Assembly (NCBI RefSeq): GCF_026107515.2
Contig: NZ_JAPCHW010000006.1
Span: 186,001 to 250,000 of the forward strand
Source: Glutamicibacter sp. MNS18
GTDB taxonomy: Bacteria > Actinomycetota > Actinomycetes > Actinomycetales > Micrococcaceae
Length of the DNA stretch: 64,000 bases
Reading direction: 5' to 3'
Position numbers and translations under genes: made by a program. Shown here in pieces: positions 8,042 through 16,582 of this stretch; the stretch's first letter is position 1, and each line of letters starts with the position of its first letter. The notes under the pieces were generated by a model. It worked only from the letters and a program-made list of their open reading frames with translations. It ran no database searches and was not told the DNA's origin.

Positions 8042-8611
8042 TCAGACCACGGCAACTTCACCACTGAGCAGCTGGTTCCTCAGGGATTCGAGCTGCTCGA
8101 GGTCGATCGGGATGACTTCCCCGTTCTCCACTCCTCGCGGGATTTTCTTCCCGGCCAGGGTGTCACGCAGGATCCGCATGGTCGCCCCGTGACTGACACA
8201 CAGAATCCTCTTCCCGGGGTTCTCGTCCAACAACCGGTGCAGTCCCAGAACGGCCCGTTGCAGGACGTGCTGGCGTGGTTCGGCCTGTTCCAGCAGTTGC
8301 TGGACCAGATCCTCGTCCAGCTCCGCACGGCACTGGCCTTCCAACGCACCGAAGCCTCGCTCCACCAGGTCCGCCACTGCAGGACCGGTCTGCGCCCCGA
8401 GCTCGTCGGCGATGATCCGGGCGGTTTGCTGCGCCCGCCCCAAAGGGGAAGCCAACACCAGATCCCAGTGCTGCTGGGCAAGCTGCCCGCCCACCGCACG
8501 GGCCTGTTCACAGCCGGTGCCGTTCAACGGGATGTCGGTTTGCCCCTGTAGTCGCCCGAGAAGATTCCAATCCGTCTGTCCATGACGGACCAAAGCCAAT
8601 GCACTGTCCAT
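8042..8611 (-). CDS. Histidine phosphatase family protein (phosphoglycerate mutase-like)
   Basis: Phosphatase or phosphotransferase of the RHG superfamily; substrate unknown. The 189-residue protein starts ALVRHGQTDWN, with the phospho-accepting His at residue 10 of the motif. It also has SPLGRAQQTARI, ERGFGALEG and the second catalytic His in CVSHGATMRIL, so the catalytic set is complete. The start is ambiguous: GTG 8617 or ATG 8611. ATG is preferred because TAGACT ends 7 nt before it, the spacing of a leaderless actinobacterial transcript, and there is no Shine-Dalgarno sequence. It stands alone. Confidence 0.87.
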   Translation of the reverse strand: MDSALALVRHGQTDWNLLGRLQGQTDIPLNGTGCEQARAVGGQLAQQHWDLVLASPLGRAQQTARIIADELGAQTGPAVADLVERGFGALEGQCRAELDEDLVQQLLEQAEPRQHVLQRAVLGLHRLLDENPGKRILCVSHGATMRILRDTLAGKKIPRGVENGEVIPIDLEQLESLRNQLLSGEVAVV

Positions 8612-9014
8612 ATCCACGAGTCTAACCAGTGTGAGGATTTCCCGGGCGGCCCCGGCGCGCGTCCGATGCCGTCATGAAGGTACCCATCGAAACCTGTTCG
8701 GAACCTTTTTCCGGGAATTCCATGACCGGTGAAGTCCACGGGATTCGGGAGAACAGCCCGAAGGTTGCCTGCGGTGACGTGAAACCGCGCAACAAATGAA
8801 TGGATTGTCCAAGGCATGTGCCCCCGCGGCGGGCCGACCGCAGCGCCAAATGCCACACAGCTACCGCCGGCGTAGCACCACGTAGCCCAAAGACATCAAG
8901 TACTTAAATTGCACCGTGTTTCCCTAGTTGACATGGGGGTATCCCTGGGGCTCGGTCCGTGGTTGGCTGATTTCGACCAATCACACCAATGCACCGATTT
9001 CGAAGGACATATCG
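8612..9014. other. Intergenic region before the sulfonate-type ABC transporter
   Basis: About 400 bases between divergent genes. Seen: TAGACT (minus strand, 7 nt before the phosphatase ATG), a plus-strand TTGACA at about 8926-8931 without a clear -10, a TTAAAT at about 8904, and the ribosome-binding site AAGGA 7 nt before the transporter ATG. No S-box or other riboswitch pattern and no coding frame with family features is seen. Confidence 0.4.
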
Positions 9015-10052
9015 ATGAATGCACCAACACGGCTCCACAAGCGCAACCCCTCCATTGCGGCGTTGCTGCTCGCCGCACCGGTACTGCTTGGCGCATGCGC
9101 AACCACCGGGCAGGCCGCGACGGAAGCCGACGCCAACGGCACGGTCACCGTCCGCTATGAAGGGACGGCCAACGGTGTGCCCCTCCCCGAACTTGCCGAT
9201 GACCTGGGTTTCCTGGACGGTATCGAGCTGGAGTGGGTCGGCAATACCACCAGTGGACCGTCCTCGATCCAGAATACCGCCACGGGGGCCACCGATATCG
9301 GCAGCGCATTCACCGGGGCAATCATCAAACTACAGGACGCCGGGGCACCGGTGACCGCGGTGATCTCCTCCTACGGCTCGGATGAACAGTCCTTCTTCGG
9401 CTACTACGTCACCGAAGACAGTGAGATCACCGAACCGCGGGACCTGATCGGCAAGAGCGTCGCGGTCAATACCCTGGGAGCCCATTCCGAAGCCGTCATC
9501 GGCACCTATCTGCGCGAGAACGGGTTGACCGAAGAGGAAATCGACCAGGTCCAACTCGTGGTGCTGCCACCGAACGACACCGAACAGGCGTTGCGCACCG
9601 GACAGATCGATGTGGGAGCCCTCAGCGCCGCTTTGCAGGACCGGGCCGTGGCCCAGGGAGGGTTGCGCCGGCTCTTCAGCGACGTGGATTTCTTCGGTGA
9701 ATTCAACGCCGGACAGTACGTCCTGCGGGATGACTTCATCGCCCAACATCCCGAGGCAACTCGCACCTTGGTCACCGGCATCGGAAAGGCGATCAACTGG
9801 GCGCGGGAACATACCCGGGAGGAAGTCGTCGCACGACAGGCCCAAATCATCCAGGGCAGGGACCGCGGTGAGAGCACCGACACGCTGCAGTATTTCAAGA
9901 GCTACGGGGTGTCGGAACACGGGTTCATTTCGGACTCGGATCTCACCCTCTGGGAACGCTGGCTCAACGACAGCGGCAGCATCGAGGGCTCCATCGATCC
10001 GGGCGACTACTACACCAACGAATACAACAACCTGACGCAACAAGGAAAGTAG
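9015..10052 (+). CDS. ABC transporter substrate-binding lipoprotein (SsuA/TauA/NMT1-like)
   Basis: Extracellular solute-binding lipoprotein of a nitrate/sulfonate/taurine-type importer. 345 residues with a lipoprotein signal peptide: basic N-terminus, hydrophobic helix and lipobox LLGAC with Cys28. The mature part has the family pattern TDIGSAFTGAIIKL, LIGKSVAVNTLGAHSEAV and a C-terminal EYNNLTQQGK. ATG 9015 is preceded by AAGGA at 7 nt; upstream in-frame extensions lack a signal peptide. First gene of a four-gene operon (binding protein, ATPase, permease, flavin monooxygenase). The monooxygenase partner suggests an organosulfur substrate, but nitrogenous ligands cannot be excluded. Confidence 0.88.
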   Translation: MNAPTRLHKRNPSIAALLLAAPVLLGACATTGQAATEADANGTVTVRYEGTANGVPLPELADDLGFLDGIELEWVGNTTSGPSSIQNTATGATDIGSAFTGAIIKLQDAGAPVTAVISSYGSDEQSFFGYYVTEDSEITEPRDLIGKSVAVNTLGAHSEAVIGTYLRENGLTEEEIDQVQLVVLPPNDTEQALRTGQIDVGALSAALQDRAVAQGGLRRLFSDVDFFGEFNAGQYVLRDDFIAQHPEATRTLVTGIGKAINWAREHTREEVVARQAQIIQGRDRGESTDTLQYFKSYGVSEHGFISDSDLTLWERWLNDSGSIEGSIDPGDYYTNEYNNLTQQGK

Positions 10053-10058
10053 GCGAAC

Positions 10059-10907
10059 ATGTCCAAGATCCAAATCAACAACGTCGGCAAGGTCTTCCGT
10101 CGCTCCGGTGGGCCGCAATCCCAGGCCGTGACAGCGCTTCGGTCGCTGGACTTGCAGGTGTCCGAGGGGGAATTCGTGACCCTGGTGGGGCCCAGCGGGT
10201 GCGGCAAGTCCACGCTGCTGGATATCCTGGCCGGGCTCAGCCTTCCGGACTCGGGTCAGGTACTCGTCGACGGCCGCCCCATTACCGGGCCAGGACTTGA
10301 ACGCTCGGTGGTCTTCCAGCAGTACGCCCTCTTCCCCTGGCGCACAGCGGTGGCCAATGTCGAAGTCGGCTTGGAAAGCCAGGCGCGCGGCAAGGGCGGG
10401 CTGACCAAGCAGGAACGGCGGGCCCGGGCCACCGAATACCTGCGGCTGGTGGGTCTGCAGGGACGTGAGGAACGCTATCCGAACGAGCTTTCCGGAGGCA
10501 TGCGCCAACGGGTCGCCATTGCCCGGGCGCTGGCGCACGAGCCACAGGTGCTGCTGATGGACGAACCCTTCGCCGCGCTTGATGCACAGACCCGCGAACA
10601 GCTGCAGGACCTGCTGTTGCAGGTGTGGCAGCGGACCGGGACCACCATCATCTTCATCACCCACGGCATCGAGGAAGCGGTGTATCTGGGCCAACGGGTC
10701 GCGGTGATGTCCTCCCAGCCGGGAACCATCCGCGAAATCATCGACATTGATCTGGGAGACAAATCCGCTGTACAGGACATCCGTTCCACCGGCCGTTTCG
10801 GAGCGTACCGGCACCAGATCTGGAACCTGCTGCATCACCAGGATCTGCCCACGGGGTCCACCGATATCGACGATGCCGAACACGTGGCTGCGGTGGTGGC
10901 GGCATGA
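10059..10907 (+). CDS. ABC transporter ATP-binding protein (SsuB/TauB-like)
   Basis: Cytoplasmic ATPase of the sulfonate/taurine-type importer. 282 residues with Walker A GPSGCGKST (about 46-54), Q-loop VFQQYALFPW, signature LSGGMRQRVAIARAL, Walker B VLLMDEPFAALD and switch His in FITHGIEEA. The 6-nt gap after the binding-protein gene and a 4-nt overlap with the permease gene show one transcription unit. Substrate is not readable from this subunit. Confidence 0.93.
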   Translation: MSKIQINNVGKVFRRSGGPQSQAVTALRSLDLQVSEGEFVTLVGPSGCGKSTLLDILAGLSLPDSGQVLVDGRPITGPGLERSVVFQQYALFPWRTAVANVEVGLESQARGKGGLTKQERRARATEYLRLVGLQGREERYPNELSGGMRQRVAIARALAHEPQVLLMDEPFAALDAQTREQLQDLLLQVWQRTGTTIIFITHGIEEAVYLGQRVAVMSSQPGTIREIIDIDLGDKSAVQDIRSTGRFGAYRHQIWNLLHHQDLPTGSTDIDDAEHVAAVVAA

Positions 10908-11752
10908 GTTCACCCGTCATCTCCGGGAAACCGCCCGAGCAGGTCTCCTTCGAACCGGTTCCTGAGGCCGAGTTCCGGAAAGTCGGAGTCGTAGCGGGCC
11001 GGATCCTGTACCGCTCCGGGGCGGTCCTGACATTCCTGGCCCTCTGGGAGCTGGTACCGCGGTTCGTGCTCTCCGACGCGGCCCGGGTCTTCCTTCCACC
11101 GCTGCATGAGGTGCTGATTGCGCTGTGGGCACTGATCGGCAGCGGAGAACTACTGGTCCACGCCACCGCAAGCCTGGGCCGTTCGGCCACCGGGTTCCTT
11201 CTGGCGATCTCGATCGGTGTTCCCACCGGCCTGGTGATCGCCTGGTATCCGCGGGTCCGGGAGTTCCTCAACCCGTTACTGGAGGTGTTCCGCAATACCG
11301 CGGCCTTGGCCCTGCTTCCGGTATTCACCCTGCTGCTGGGGATCGGTGAGGTGTCCAAGGTGGCGATCGTGGTCTTCGCGGCGTTTTTCCCCGTGCTGTT
11401 GAACACCATCCTCGGGGCGCGCAGCGTGGACCCGCTGCTTATCCGGGCTGCCAGGACCCTCGGGATGGGAAGCCTGGAGGTCTTTTCCAAGGTCATCCTC
11501 CCCTCCGCGGTGCCCACCATCTTCACCGGGATCCGCATGGCCGGGACCTCCTCGGTCCTGGTACTAATCGCGGCCGAGATGATCGGCGCCAAGGCCGGTT
11601 TGGGATACCTGATCACCAACTCGCAAGCCAGCTTCCTGATCCCCCAGATGTACGCCGCCATCCTGACCGTTTCCGTCCTCGGCTACGTGGTCAACGCGCT
11701 ACTCGTCGCGCTGGAACGCCACTTCTCGCGCTGGCACCATGCCTCCAGCTGA
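10904..11752 (+). CDS. ABC transporter permease (SsuC/TauC-like)
   Basis: Membrane subunit of the same importer. 282 residues with about six membrane segments (first at about 36-56) and the EAA loop of this family, RAARTLGMGSLEVFSKVILP, which docks the ATPase. ATG 10904 overlaps the ATPase stop (ATGA). A soluble N-terminus of about 30 residues precedes the first helix. Followed after 39 nt by the flavin monooxygenase gene. Confidence 0.92.
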   Translation: MSSPVISGKPPEQVSFEPVPEAEFRKVGVVAGRILYRSGAVLTFLALWELVPRFVLSDAARVFLPPLHEVLIALWALIGSGELLVHATASLGRSATGFLLAISIGVPTGLVIAWYPRVREFLNPLLEVFRNTAALALLPVFTLLLGIGEVSKVAIVVFAAFFPVLLNTILGARSVDPLLIRAARTLGMGSLEVFSKVILPSAVPTIFTGIRMAGTSSVLVLIAAEMIGAKAGLGYLITNSQASFLIPQMYAAILTVSVLGYVVNALLVALERHFSRWHHASS

Positions 11753-11791
11753 CCGCCCTCCTACCCGACCAATGAAAAGGACTCGATAACC

Positions 11792-13138
11792 ATGACCCGT
11801 TCCCTGATTCTCAATGCGTTCCTCATGACCACGGGGCATCATGAATCCTCGTGGCGCCTGCCGGAAAGCGATACCGGTGCCGGCACCGATATTCGCCATT
11901 ACCAGCGGCTGGCCCAACTTGCGGAGCAAGCGAAATTCGACGCGGTGTTCTTCGCCGATTCGCCGGTATTGCAGGCTCCGCCGGCCCAACGTCCGGCTGG
12001 CGCCTTGGATCCGGTCACCCTGTTGGCGGCGTTGGCCACGGCCACCGAGAAGATCGGACTCATTGCCACGGCCTCAACCAGCTACAACGAACCGTATAAC
12101 CTTGCCCGGAAGTTCGCATCCCTCGACGCCATCAGCAACGGCCGGTCCGGTTGGAACGTCGTGACGACCGCAGGAGACGCCGCGGCCCGGAATTTCTCCC
12201 GCAACGCGCAACCGGATAGTTCCCAGCGCTACGCCCGGGCCGAGGAATTCCTGAAGGTCACCGAAAGACTGTGGGATTCGTGGGAAGACGACGCGAGGGT
12301 GGGTGACAAGGACAGCGGGGTATGGGCCGCTCCCACCAGGATCCATCGCATCGACCACCAGGGGGAGCATTTCCAGGTTGCCGGTCCGTTGAATGTGCCC
12401 CGTTCACCGCAGGGCCGTCCGGTCATCATTCAGGCCGGTGCCTCCGAAGCCGGAAAGGGGTTTGCCGCACGCTGGGCCGAGGCGATCTTCACCGCGCACC
12501 AGTCCCTGGCCTCGGCGCAGGACTTCTACCGGGAGCTAAAGGCCAGGGCGGCAGAAGTGGGACGCAATAGCCAGGAAGTGAAGATCCTGCCGGGGATCGT
12601 GCCGATCCTGGGTTCCACCCAGACCGAGGCACAGCGATTGGCCGATGAACTCGACGCACTGATCCTGCCGCAATATGCACTGCAAAACCTTGCGCAGGTG
12701 CTGCACGTGGACCCCGCCGAATTGGACCTTGACCGGGTCTTGCCCCAAGGTCTGGGCCAGCTGGTTCCCGCGGAGAAATCGACCTCACGCCGTGACCTCG
12801 TGCTCGGATTGGGCTACGAGCGGAATCTGACGGTCCGGCAGATCATCCGTGAATTGGGCCCGGGGCGTGGGCACCAGACCCTTGTCGGAACCCCGGAACA
12901 AGCCGCGGATCATATCGAGCAATGGTTCACCCAGGGTGCTGCGGATGGCTTCAACATCATGGCGCCGGTTCTCCCCTCGGGACTGGAGTATTTCGTTGAG
13001 CATGTCGTGCCGATCCTGCGCCAGCGGGGGTTGTTCCGCGAGGACTACGAGGACAGTACCCTGCGTGGGCACTACGGTCTGCCGGTACCCCGGAACCACT
13101 TTGCCCGGGAACGGGCGCATCAGGAGCAGGTGGCCTAA
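11792..13138 (+). CDS. LLM class flavin-dependent monooxygenase (NtaA/SnaA/DszA family)
   Basis: FMNH2-dependent monooxygenase with a bacterial-luciferase TIM barrel, 448 residues. The N-terminus is typical of the NtaA/SnaA/DszA group: a short strand, then FLMTTGHHESSWRLPESD and KFDAVFFADSPVL; later TASTSYNEPYNLARKFASLD, SNGRSGWNVVTT and GRPVIIQAGASEAG. Members oxidise nitrilotriacetate, pristinamycin precursor or dibenzothiophene sulfone using a separate flavin reductase; none is adjacent. Encoded behind an importer, it most likely cleaves the imported compound, probably to release sulfite. The ribosome-binding site AAAGGA precedes ATG 11792. A strong hairpin follows the stop. Confidence 0.9.
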   Translation: MTRSLILNAFLMTTGHHESSWRLPESDTGAGTDIRHYQRLAQLAEQAKFDAVFFADSPVLQAPPAQRPAGALDPVTLLAALATATEKIGLIATASTSYNEPYNLARKFASLDAISNGRSGWNVVTTAGDAAARNFSRNAQPDSSQRYARAEEFLKVTERLWDSWEDDARVGDKDSGVWAAPTRIHRIDHQGEHFQVAGPLNVPRSPQGRPVIIQAGASEAGKGFAARWAEAIFTAHQSLASAQDFYRELKARAAEVGRNSQEVKILPGIVPILGSTQTEAQRLADELDALILPQYALQNLAQVLHVDPAELDLDRVLPQGLGQLVPAEKSTSRRDLVLGLGYERNLTVRQIIRELGPGRGHQTLVGTPEQAADHIEQWFTQGAADGFNIMAPVLPSGLEYFVEHVVPILRQRGLFREDYEDSTLRGHYGLPVPRNHFARERAHQEQVA

Positions 13139-13164
13139 CGAGCCGACTCACGTGGCGCCTATCA

Positions 13165-13204
13165 GGGTGGCCCGGCACGCCTCTTCGGGTGTGCCGGGCC
13201 ACCC
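13165..13204 (+). terminator. Transcription terminator hairpin after the monooxygenase operon
   Basis: A 14-bp perfect stem, GGGTGGCCCGGCAC (13165-13178) with GTGCCGGGCCACCC (13191-13204), 26 nt after the monooxygenase stop. No long U-tract follows, as is usual in high-GC actinobacteria. Confidence 0.8.
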
Positions 13205-13364
13205 TCGTCGTTTCCGGCGACAAATCCGCGAACGGCATGGGGGAACGAAAGCCAGAACCAGGCGTATCCGGCCTGCCGGGAGGCCACCGACCGAGGTGTG
13301 CGCCGCGCAATCTTTCGACGCACAACTTGGGCCGCATTCGTTCATGTTGAGAGACTGGAGGCGA

Positions 13365-13453
13365 CCATCCCGAGCGGCCGAGAGATCTGGTTCGATGACG
13401 CCGCAGCAACCTGCCACAACCGGTGGATATGGTGCTACCGCCAGGAACGATGG
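13365..13453 (+). promoter_or_regulatory. SAM (S-box, SAM-I type) riboswitch upstream of metY
   Basis: Leader with S-box core elements in order: P1 CCATC (13365-13369) pairing with GATGG (13449-13453), then GAGCGGCCGAGAGATCTGG, TCGATGACGCCGCAGCAACC, a P3 hairpin TGCCAC/GGTGGA and GGTGCTACCGCC. The invariant GATGAcGCC, GCAACC and GGTGC blocks are all present. It sits about 130 nt before metY, a methionine-biosynthesis gene, which is the expected target. SAM binding should lower metY expression; whether by termination or ribosome-site masking is not clear from the expression platform. Confidence 0.87.
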
Positions 13454-13581
13454 AGCTGCCTTCGGCCTGTACGGCAATATACAGCGACATCGGTCATCAC
13501 CTCGGGATACTGCCTTGAAGGCTCACCAGGCCGATGCCGTGGTGGGTCCAAAGACGAACCGATAAGGAGTCGTACGCCACC

Positions 13582-14949
13582 ATGGCCGACCACAAGTTTG
13601 GATTCCGCACCCGTGCGCTGCACGCCGGCGGCACCCCCGATGCCGAGCACGGCGCCCGCGCGGTGCCGATCTACCAGAGCACATCCTTTGTTTTCAAGGA
13701 TGCCGATGATGCCGCGAACCTCTTCGCGTTGCAGAAGTACGGGAACATCTACTCGCGCATCGGCAACCCCACCGTGGCGGCCTTCGAGGAGCGCATGGCG
13801 TCACTGGAGGGTGGTATCGGCGCGGTGGCAACCGCCTCGGGCATGGCCGCCGAATTCGTCACCTTTGCCGCATTGGCCCAGGCCGGGGACCACATCGTGG
13901 CCTCCTCGAAGCTCTACGGCGGCACCATCACCCAGCTGGACGTCTCGCTGCGCCGTTTCGGCATCGACACCACCTTCGTTGATTCCACCGAGGCCGCGGA
14001 TTTCGAGGCCGCGATCCAGGAAAACACCAAGGCCGTGTACACCGAAGTGGTCGCCAACCCCTCCGGTGACATCGCCGACCTGAAGGGGCTGGCCGAGGTG
14101 GCGCACCGCCACGGGCTGCCGCTGGTCGTTGACGCGACCCTGACCCCGCCCTACCTGCTGCGCCCCATCGAGCACGGCGCGGACATCGTGATCCACTCGG
14201 CCACCAAGTTCATCGGCGGGCACGGCACCACCCTGGGTGGCGTGGTCATCGAGTCGGGCACCTTCAACTGGGGAAACGGCAAGTTCCCCACCATGACCGA
14301 ACCGGTGCCGAGCTACGGCAACGTCTCCTGGTGGGACAACTTCGGCGAATACGGCTTCTTGACCAAGTTGCGCAGCGAGCAGCTGCGCGACTTCGGCCCC
14401 TCCCTGCCGGCCCAGTCCGCGTTCCAGCTGCTGCAGGGCGTGGAAACCCTGGCCCAGCGTATGGACAGCCATGTGGCCAACGCCCGGATCGTTGCCGAAT
14501 GGCTGCAAAAGGATCGACGGGTGAGCTACGTGAATTTTGCGGGACTGGAAAGCCACCCGCAGCACGAGCGCGCCAAGGAGCTGTTGCCTTTGGGGGTCGG
14601 CTCGGTCTTCAGCTTCGGGGTCAAGGGCGGACGCGCCGCCGGCGCCAAGTTCATCGAGGCGCTGCAGCTGGCCAGCCACCTGGCCAATATCGGGGACGCG
14701 CGCACCCTGGTGCTGCACCCGGCATCCACCACCCACCAACAGCTGACTGCCGAGCAGTTGGCGGCCGGCGGTGTGCCCGAGGACCTGATCCGTCTCTCGG
14801 TGGGGCTGGAGGATGTCGAGGACATCCTCTGGGACCTGGACCAGGCGTTGGACGCCTCGCAGCAGGCCACCGCAGACAGTGAATTCGAGGCTCCGGCCTA
14901 TGACGGCGCGGCCTGTGCCTTGCCTGCCGCCGGAAAGGGAGCGAACTAA
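13582..14949 (+). CDS. metY: O-acetylhomoserine sulfhydrylase (O-acetylhomoserine aminocarboxypropyltransferase)
   Basis: PLP enzyme that makes homocysteine from O-acetylhomoserine and sulfide. The 455-residue protein has the Cys/Met-metabolism fold: N-terminal [45 protein letters not shown] and the PLP-lysine motif [17 protein letters not shown]-terminal [23 protein letters not shown] 13582 follows AAGGAGT by about 11 nt; in-frame upstream codons run into the leader. It is controlled by the S-box riboswitch just upstream. The downstream CoA-binding gene overlaps by one base. Its place next to an organosulfur import operon fits assimilation of the released sulfur. Confidence 0.95.
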   Translation: MADHKFGFRTRALHAGGTPDAEHGARAVPIYQSTSFVFKDADDAANLFALQKYGNIYSRIGNPTVAAFEERMASLEGGIGAVATASGMAAEFVTFAALAQAGDHIVASSKLYGGTITQLDVSLRRFGIDTTFVDSTEAADFEAAIQENTKAVYTEVVANPSGDIADLKGLAEVAHRHGLPLVVDATLTPPYLLRPIEHGADIVIHSATKFIGGHGTTLGGVVIESGTFNWGNGKFPTMTEPVPSYGNVSWWDNFGEYGFLTKLRSEQLRDFGPSLPAQSAFQLLQGVETLAQRMDSHVANARIVAEWLQKDRRVSYVNFAGLESHPQHERAKELLPLGVGSVFSFGVKGGRAAGAKFIEALQLASHLANIGDARTLVLHPASTTHQQLTAEQLAAGGVPEDLIRLSVGLEDVEDILWDLDQALDASQQATADSEFEAPAYDGAACALPAAGKGAN

Positions 14950-15443
14950 TGAGCACCGCAACCCGCACCTGGGAAGGCCCCGGCGCCGCCGAACGGCTGA
15001 ACATCCTGCGCAACACCAAGTCCATTGCGATCGTTGGCGCGTCGAACAAGCCCTCGCGGGCCAGCTACTTCGTGGCCACCTACCTGCTGTCCTCCTCGAA
15101 CTACACGGTGTACTTCATCAACCCGGTGGTGGACGAGATCCTGGGCCAGCCGGTCTACAAGTCGCTGGCCGACCTGCCCGAAACCCCGGACCTGGTCGAG
15201 GTCTTCCGCAAGCATGACGACCTGCCCGGGGTACTGGACGAAGCACTGGCCGTGGGAGCCAAGACCCTCTGGCTGCAGCTGGGTTCCTGGCATGAGGAAG
15301 TAGCCGAACGTGCCGAGGCCGCCGGCTTGAAGGTGGTCATGGACCGCTGCGTGAAGATCGAGCACGCGCGCTTCCACGGCGGGCTGCGCCTGGCCGGTTT
15401 CAATACCGGGGTGATTTCCTCCAAGCGCCAATTGCTGGCCTGA
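14949..15443 (+). CDS. CoA-binding domain protein (YccU-like)
   Basis: A 164-residue single-domain Rossmann protein of the CoA-binding family: TKSIAIVGASNKPSRASYFV, a second motif VYFINPVVDEILGQPVYKSL and a conserved Cys in VMDRCVKIEH. Family members bind CoA; the physiological reaction is unknown. The start overlaps the metY stop (TAATG), so it is co-translated with metY and should share SAM control. This pairing suggests a role in sulfur amino acid metabolism, which is inference. A strong terminator follows. Confidence 0.88.
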   Translation: MSTATRTWEGPGAAERLNILRNTKSIAIVGASNKPSRASYFVATYLLSSSNYTVYFINPVVDEILGQPVYKSLADLPETPDLVEVFRKHDDLPGVLDEALAVGAKTLWLQLGSWHEEVAERAEAAGLKVVMDRCVKIEHARFHGGLRLAGFNTGVISSKRQLLA

Positions 15444-15466
15444 TACCGGTGCCGCGGATTTGAACA

Positions 15467-15500
15467 CGGGGGTGCCTGGCCTTTGCGCCAGGCACCCCCG
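15467..15500 (+). terminator. Terminator of the metY operon
   Basis: A 14-bp perfect stem, CGGGGGTGCCTGGC (15467-15480) with GCCAGGCACCCCCG (15487-15500), and a 6-nt loop, 23 nt after the CoA-binding gene stop. Confidence 0.85.
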
Positions 15501-15618
15501 TGGCCGTTGGGCACCCGAAAGCTGGGCAACACACCCCATTCGCAGTGAATTGAATCATATTCACACCAAGTGAGCATGGGAATTTGATCTCATTTGGACA
15601 TCGCGAGAGGGTTATTTC

Positions 15619-16482
15619 ATGCCCCTGCGCTCCCGCCTTGCCCTAACGGCGTCTTTACTTCTCTGCGCAACCCTACTGGCCGGCTGCGGCCTCGCCGGCG
15701 ATACGTCGCCGGATGCCGCCGAACCCGGTACTTGGAGGCCGGCTTCCGGAGCTTCCGCAGCCCGAATCGCCGGTTCGGCGCAGGTCGGCCCGACCACGGG
15801 ACATGCGCCGCCACCCGTCGTGGCCCCGGCCGGACCTGTGCACATCAAACGACACCCCGGGGTGGATTGCGCCATTGCCAAGTGCGTGGCGCTGACCTTC
15901 GACGATGGTCCAGGCAAGTACACCGAAGGGCTACTGGATCTGCTGGCCAGGGAGAACGTACCGGCAACCTTCTTCCTGCTGGGACAGAATGTCCAGCAGT
16001 ACCCCCACGCACTGCAACGCATGGTGACCGAGGGACACCAGCTGGGGAGCCATACCTTCACCCATCCCGACCTGACCACGCTCCCGCCCGAGCGGGTTGC
16101 CGATGAACTGGAATCCACCAACGAGGCCATCCGGAAGATCACCGGTTTCGCGCCGGATACCGTACGCCCTCCCTACGGTGCACACAACGGCGCGACGGAT
16201 CGGCTGATCCACGACCCGCTCATCCTGTGGGATGTCGACACCCTGGACTGGCAGCATCACGATCCCGCCAGGACCGTCAGCGTGGCCATGGAAGCGGTCC
16301 GCGGTGGATCGATCATCCTGCTGCACGACATCCACAAAACCTCCGTCCAGGCCGTTCCGGAACTCATCGGCCGACTGAAGGGACAGGGGTACTCGCTGGT
16401 GACCATCGACGAGCTCTTTGCCGGCACGGAGCTTTCCGGCGGCCAGGCCCTGACCCGCAGACCCGTTGGCGGGCAGGCCTAG
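15619..16482 (+). CDS. Polysaccharide deacetylase (NodB domain) lipoprotein, copy 1
   Basis: Predicted extracellular metal-dependent N-deacetylase of peptidoglycan or another amino-sugar polymer. 287 residues: lipoprotein signal with LLAGC (Cys23), a Pro/Ala-rich spacer to about 80, then a NodB domain. Motif 1 is TFDDGPG with Asp95-Asp96, motif 2 SHTFTH with metal His145 and His149, motif 3 RPPYGAHN, then LWDVDTLDWQHHDP and LLHDIHKTSVQAVPEL, so the catalytic set is complete. GAGAGGG lies 8 nt before ATG. It closely resembles the NodB gene at 23943-24731, from which it is separated by an MFS gene and the fructose operon. Confidence 0.92.
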   Translation: MPLRSRLALTASLLLCATLLAGCGLAGDTSPDAAEPGTWRPASGASAARIAGSAQVGPTTGHAPPPVVAPAGPVHIKRHPGVDCAIAKCVALTFDDGPGKYTEGLLDLLARENVPATFFLLGQNVQQYPHALQRMVTEGHQLGSHTFTHPDLTTLPPERVADELESTNEAIRKITGFAPDTVRPPYGAHNGATDRLIHDPLILWDVDTLDWQHHDPARTVSVAMEAVRGGSIILLHDIHKTSVQAVPELIGRLKGQGYSLVTIDELFAGTELSGGQALTRRPVGGQA

Positions 16483-16516
16483 CCAACCGGATCAACCGCC
16501 GTACGGCGCAACCCAG

Positions 16517-16568
16517 TGATTGACAAACCTCAATCAGAGACCTGATCATTGACTGGTTACCTCAATCA
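16517..16568 (+). promoter_or_regulatory. Operator-like repeats and promoter before the MFS gene
   Basis: Perfect inverted repeat TGATTGA (16517-16523) and TCAATCA (16530-16536) with a 6-nt spacer; a third copy TCAATCA lies at 16562-16568, with a weaker TTGA partner at 16549-16552. The first half-site overlaps a TTGACA -35 box at 16520-16525. The repeats end 14 nt before the MFS start, so a repressor here could block transcription. No regulator gene is adjacent. Confidence 0.5.
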
Positions 16569-16582
16569 CCAAGGAGTGCACC

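Noticed and set aside
9330-10913. A 527-codon minus-strand frame opposite the ABC binding-protein and ATPase genes
   Set aside because: Spans two clear plus-strand genes with Walker and lipobox motifs; its translation has no family features.
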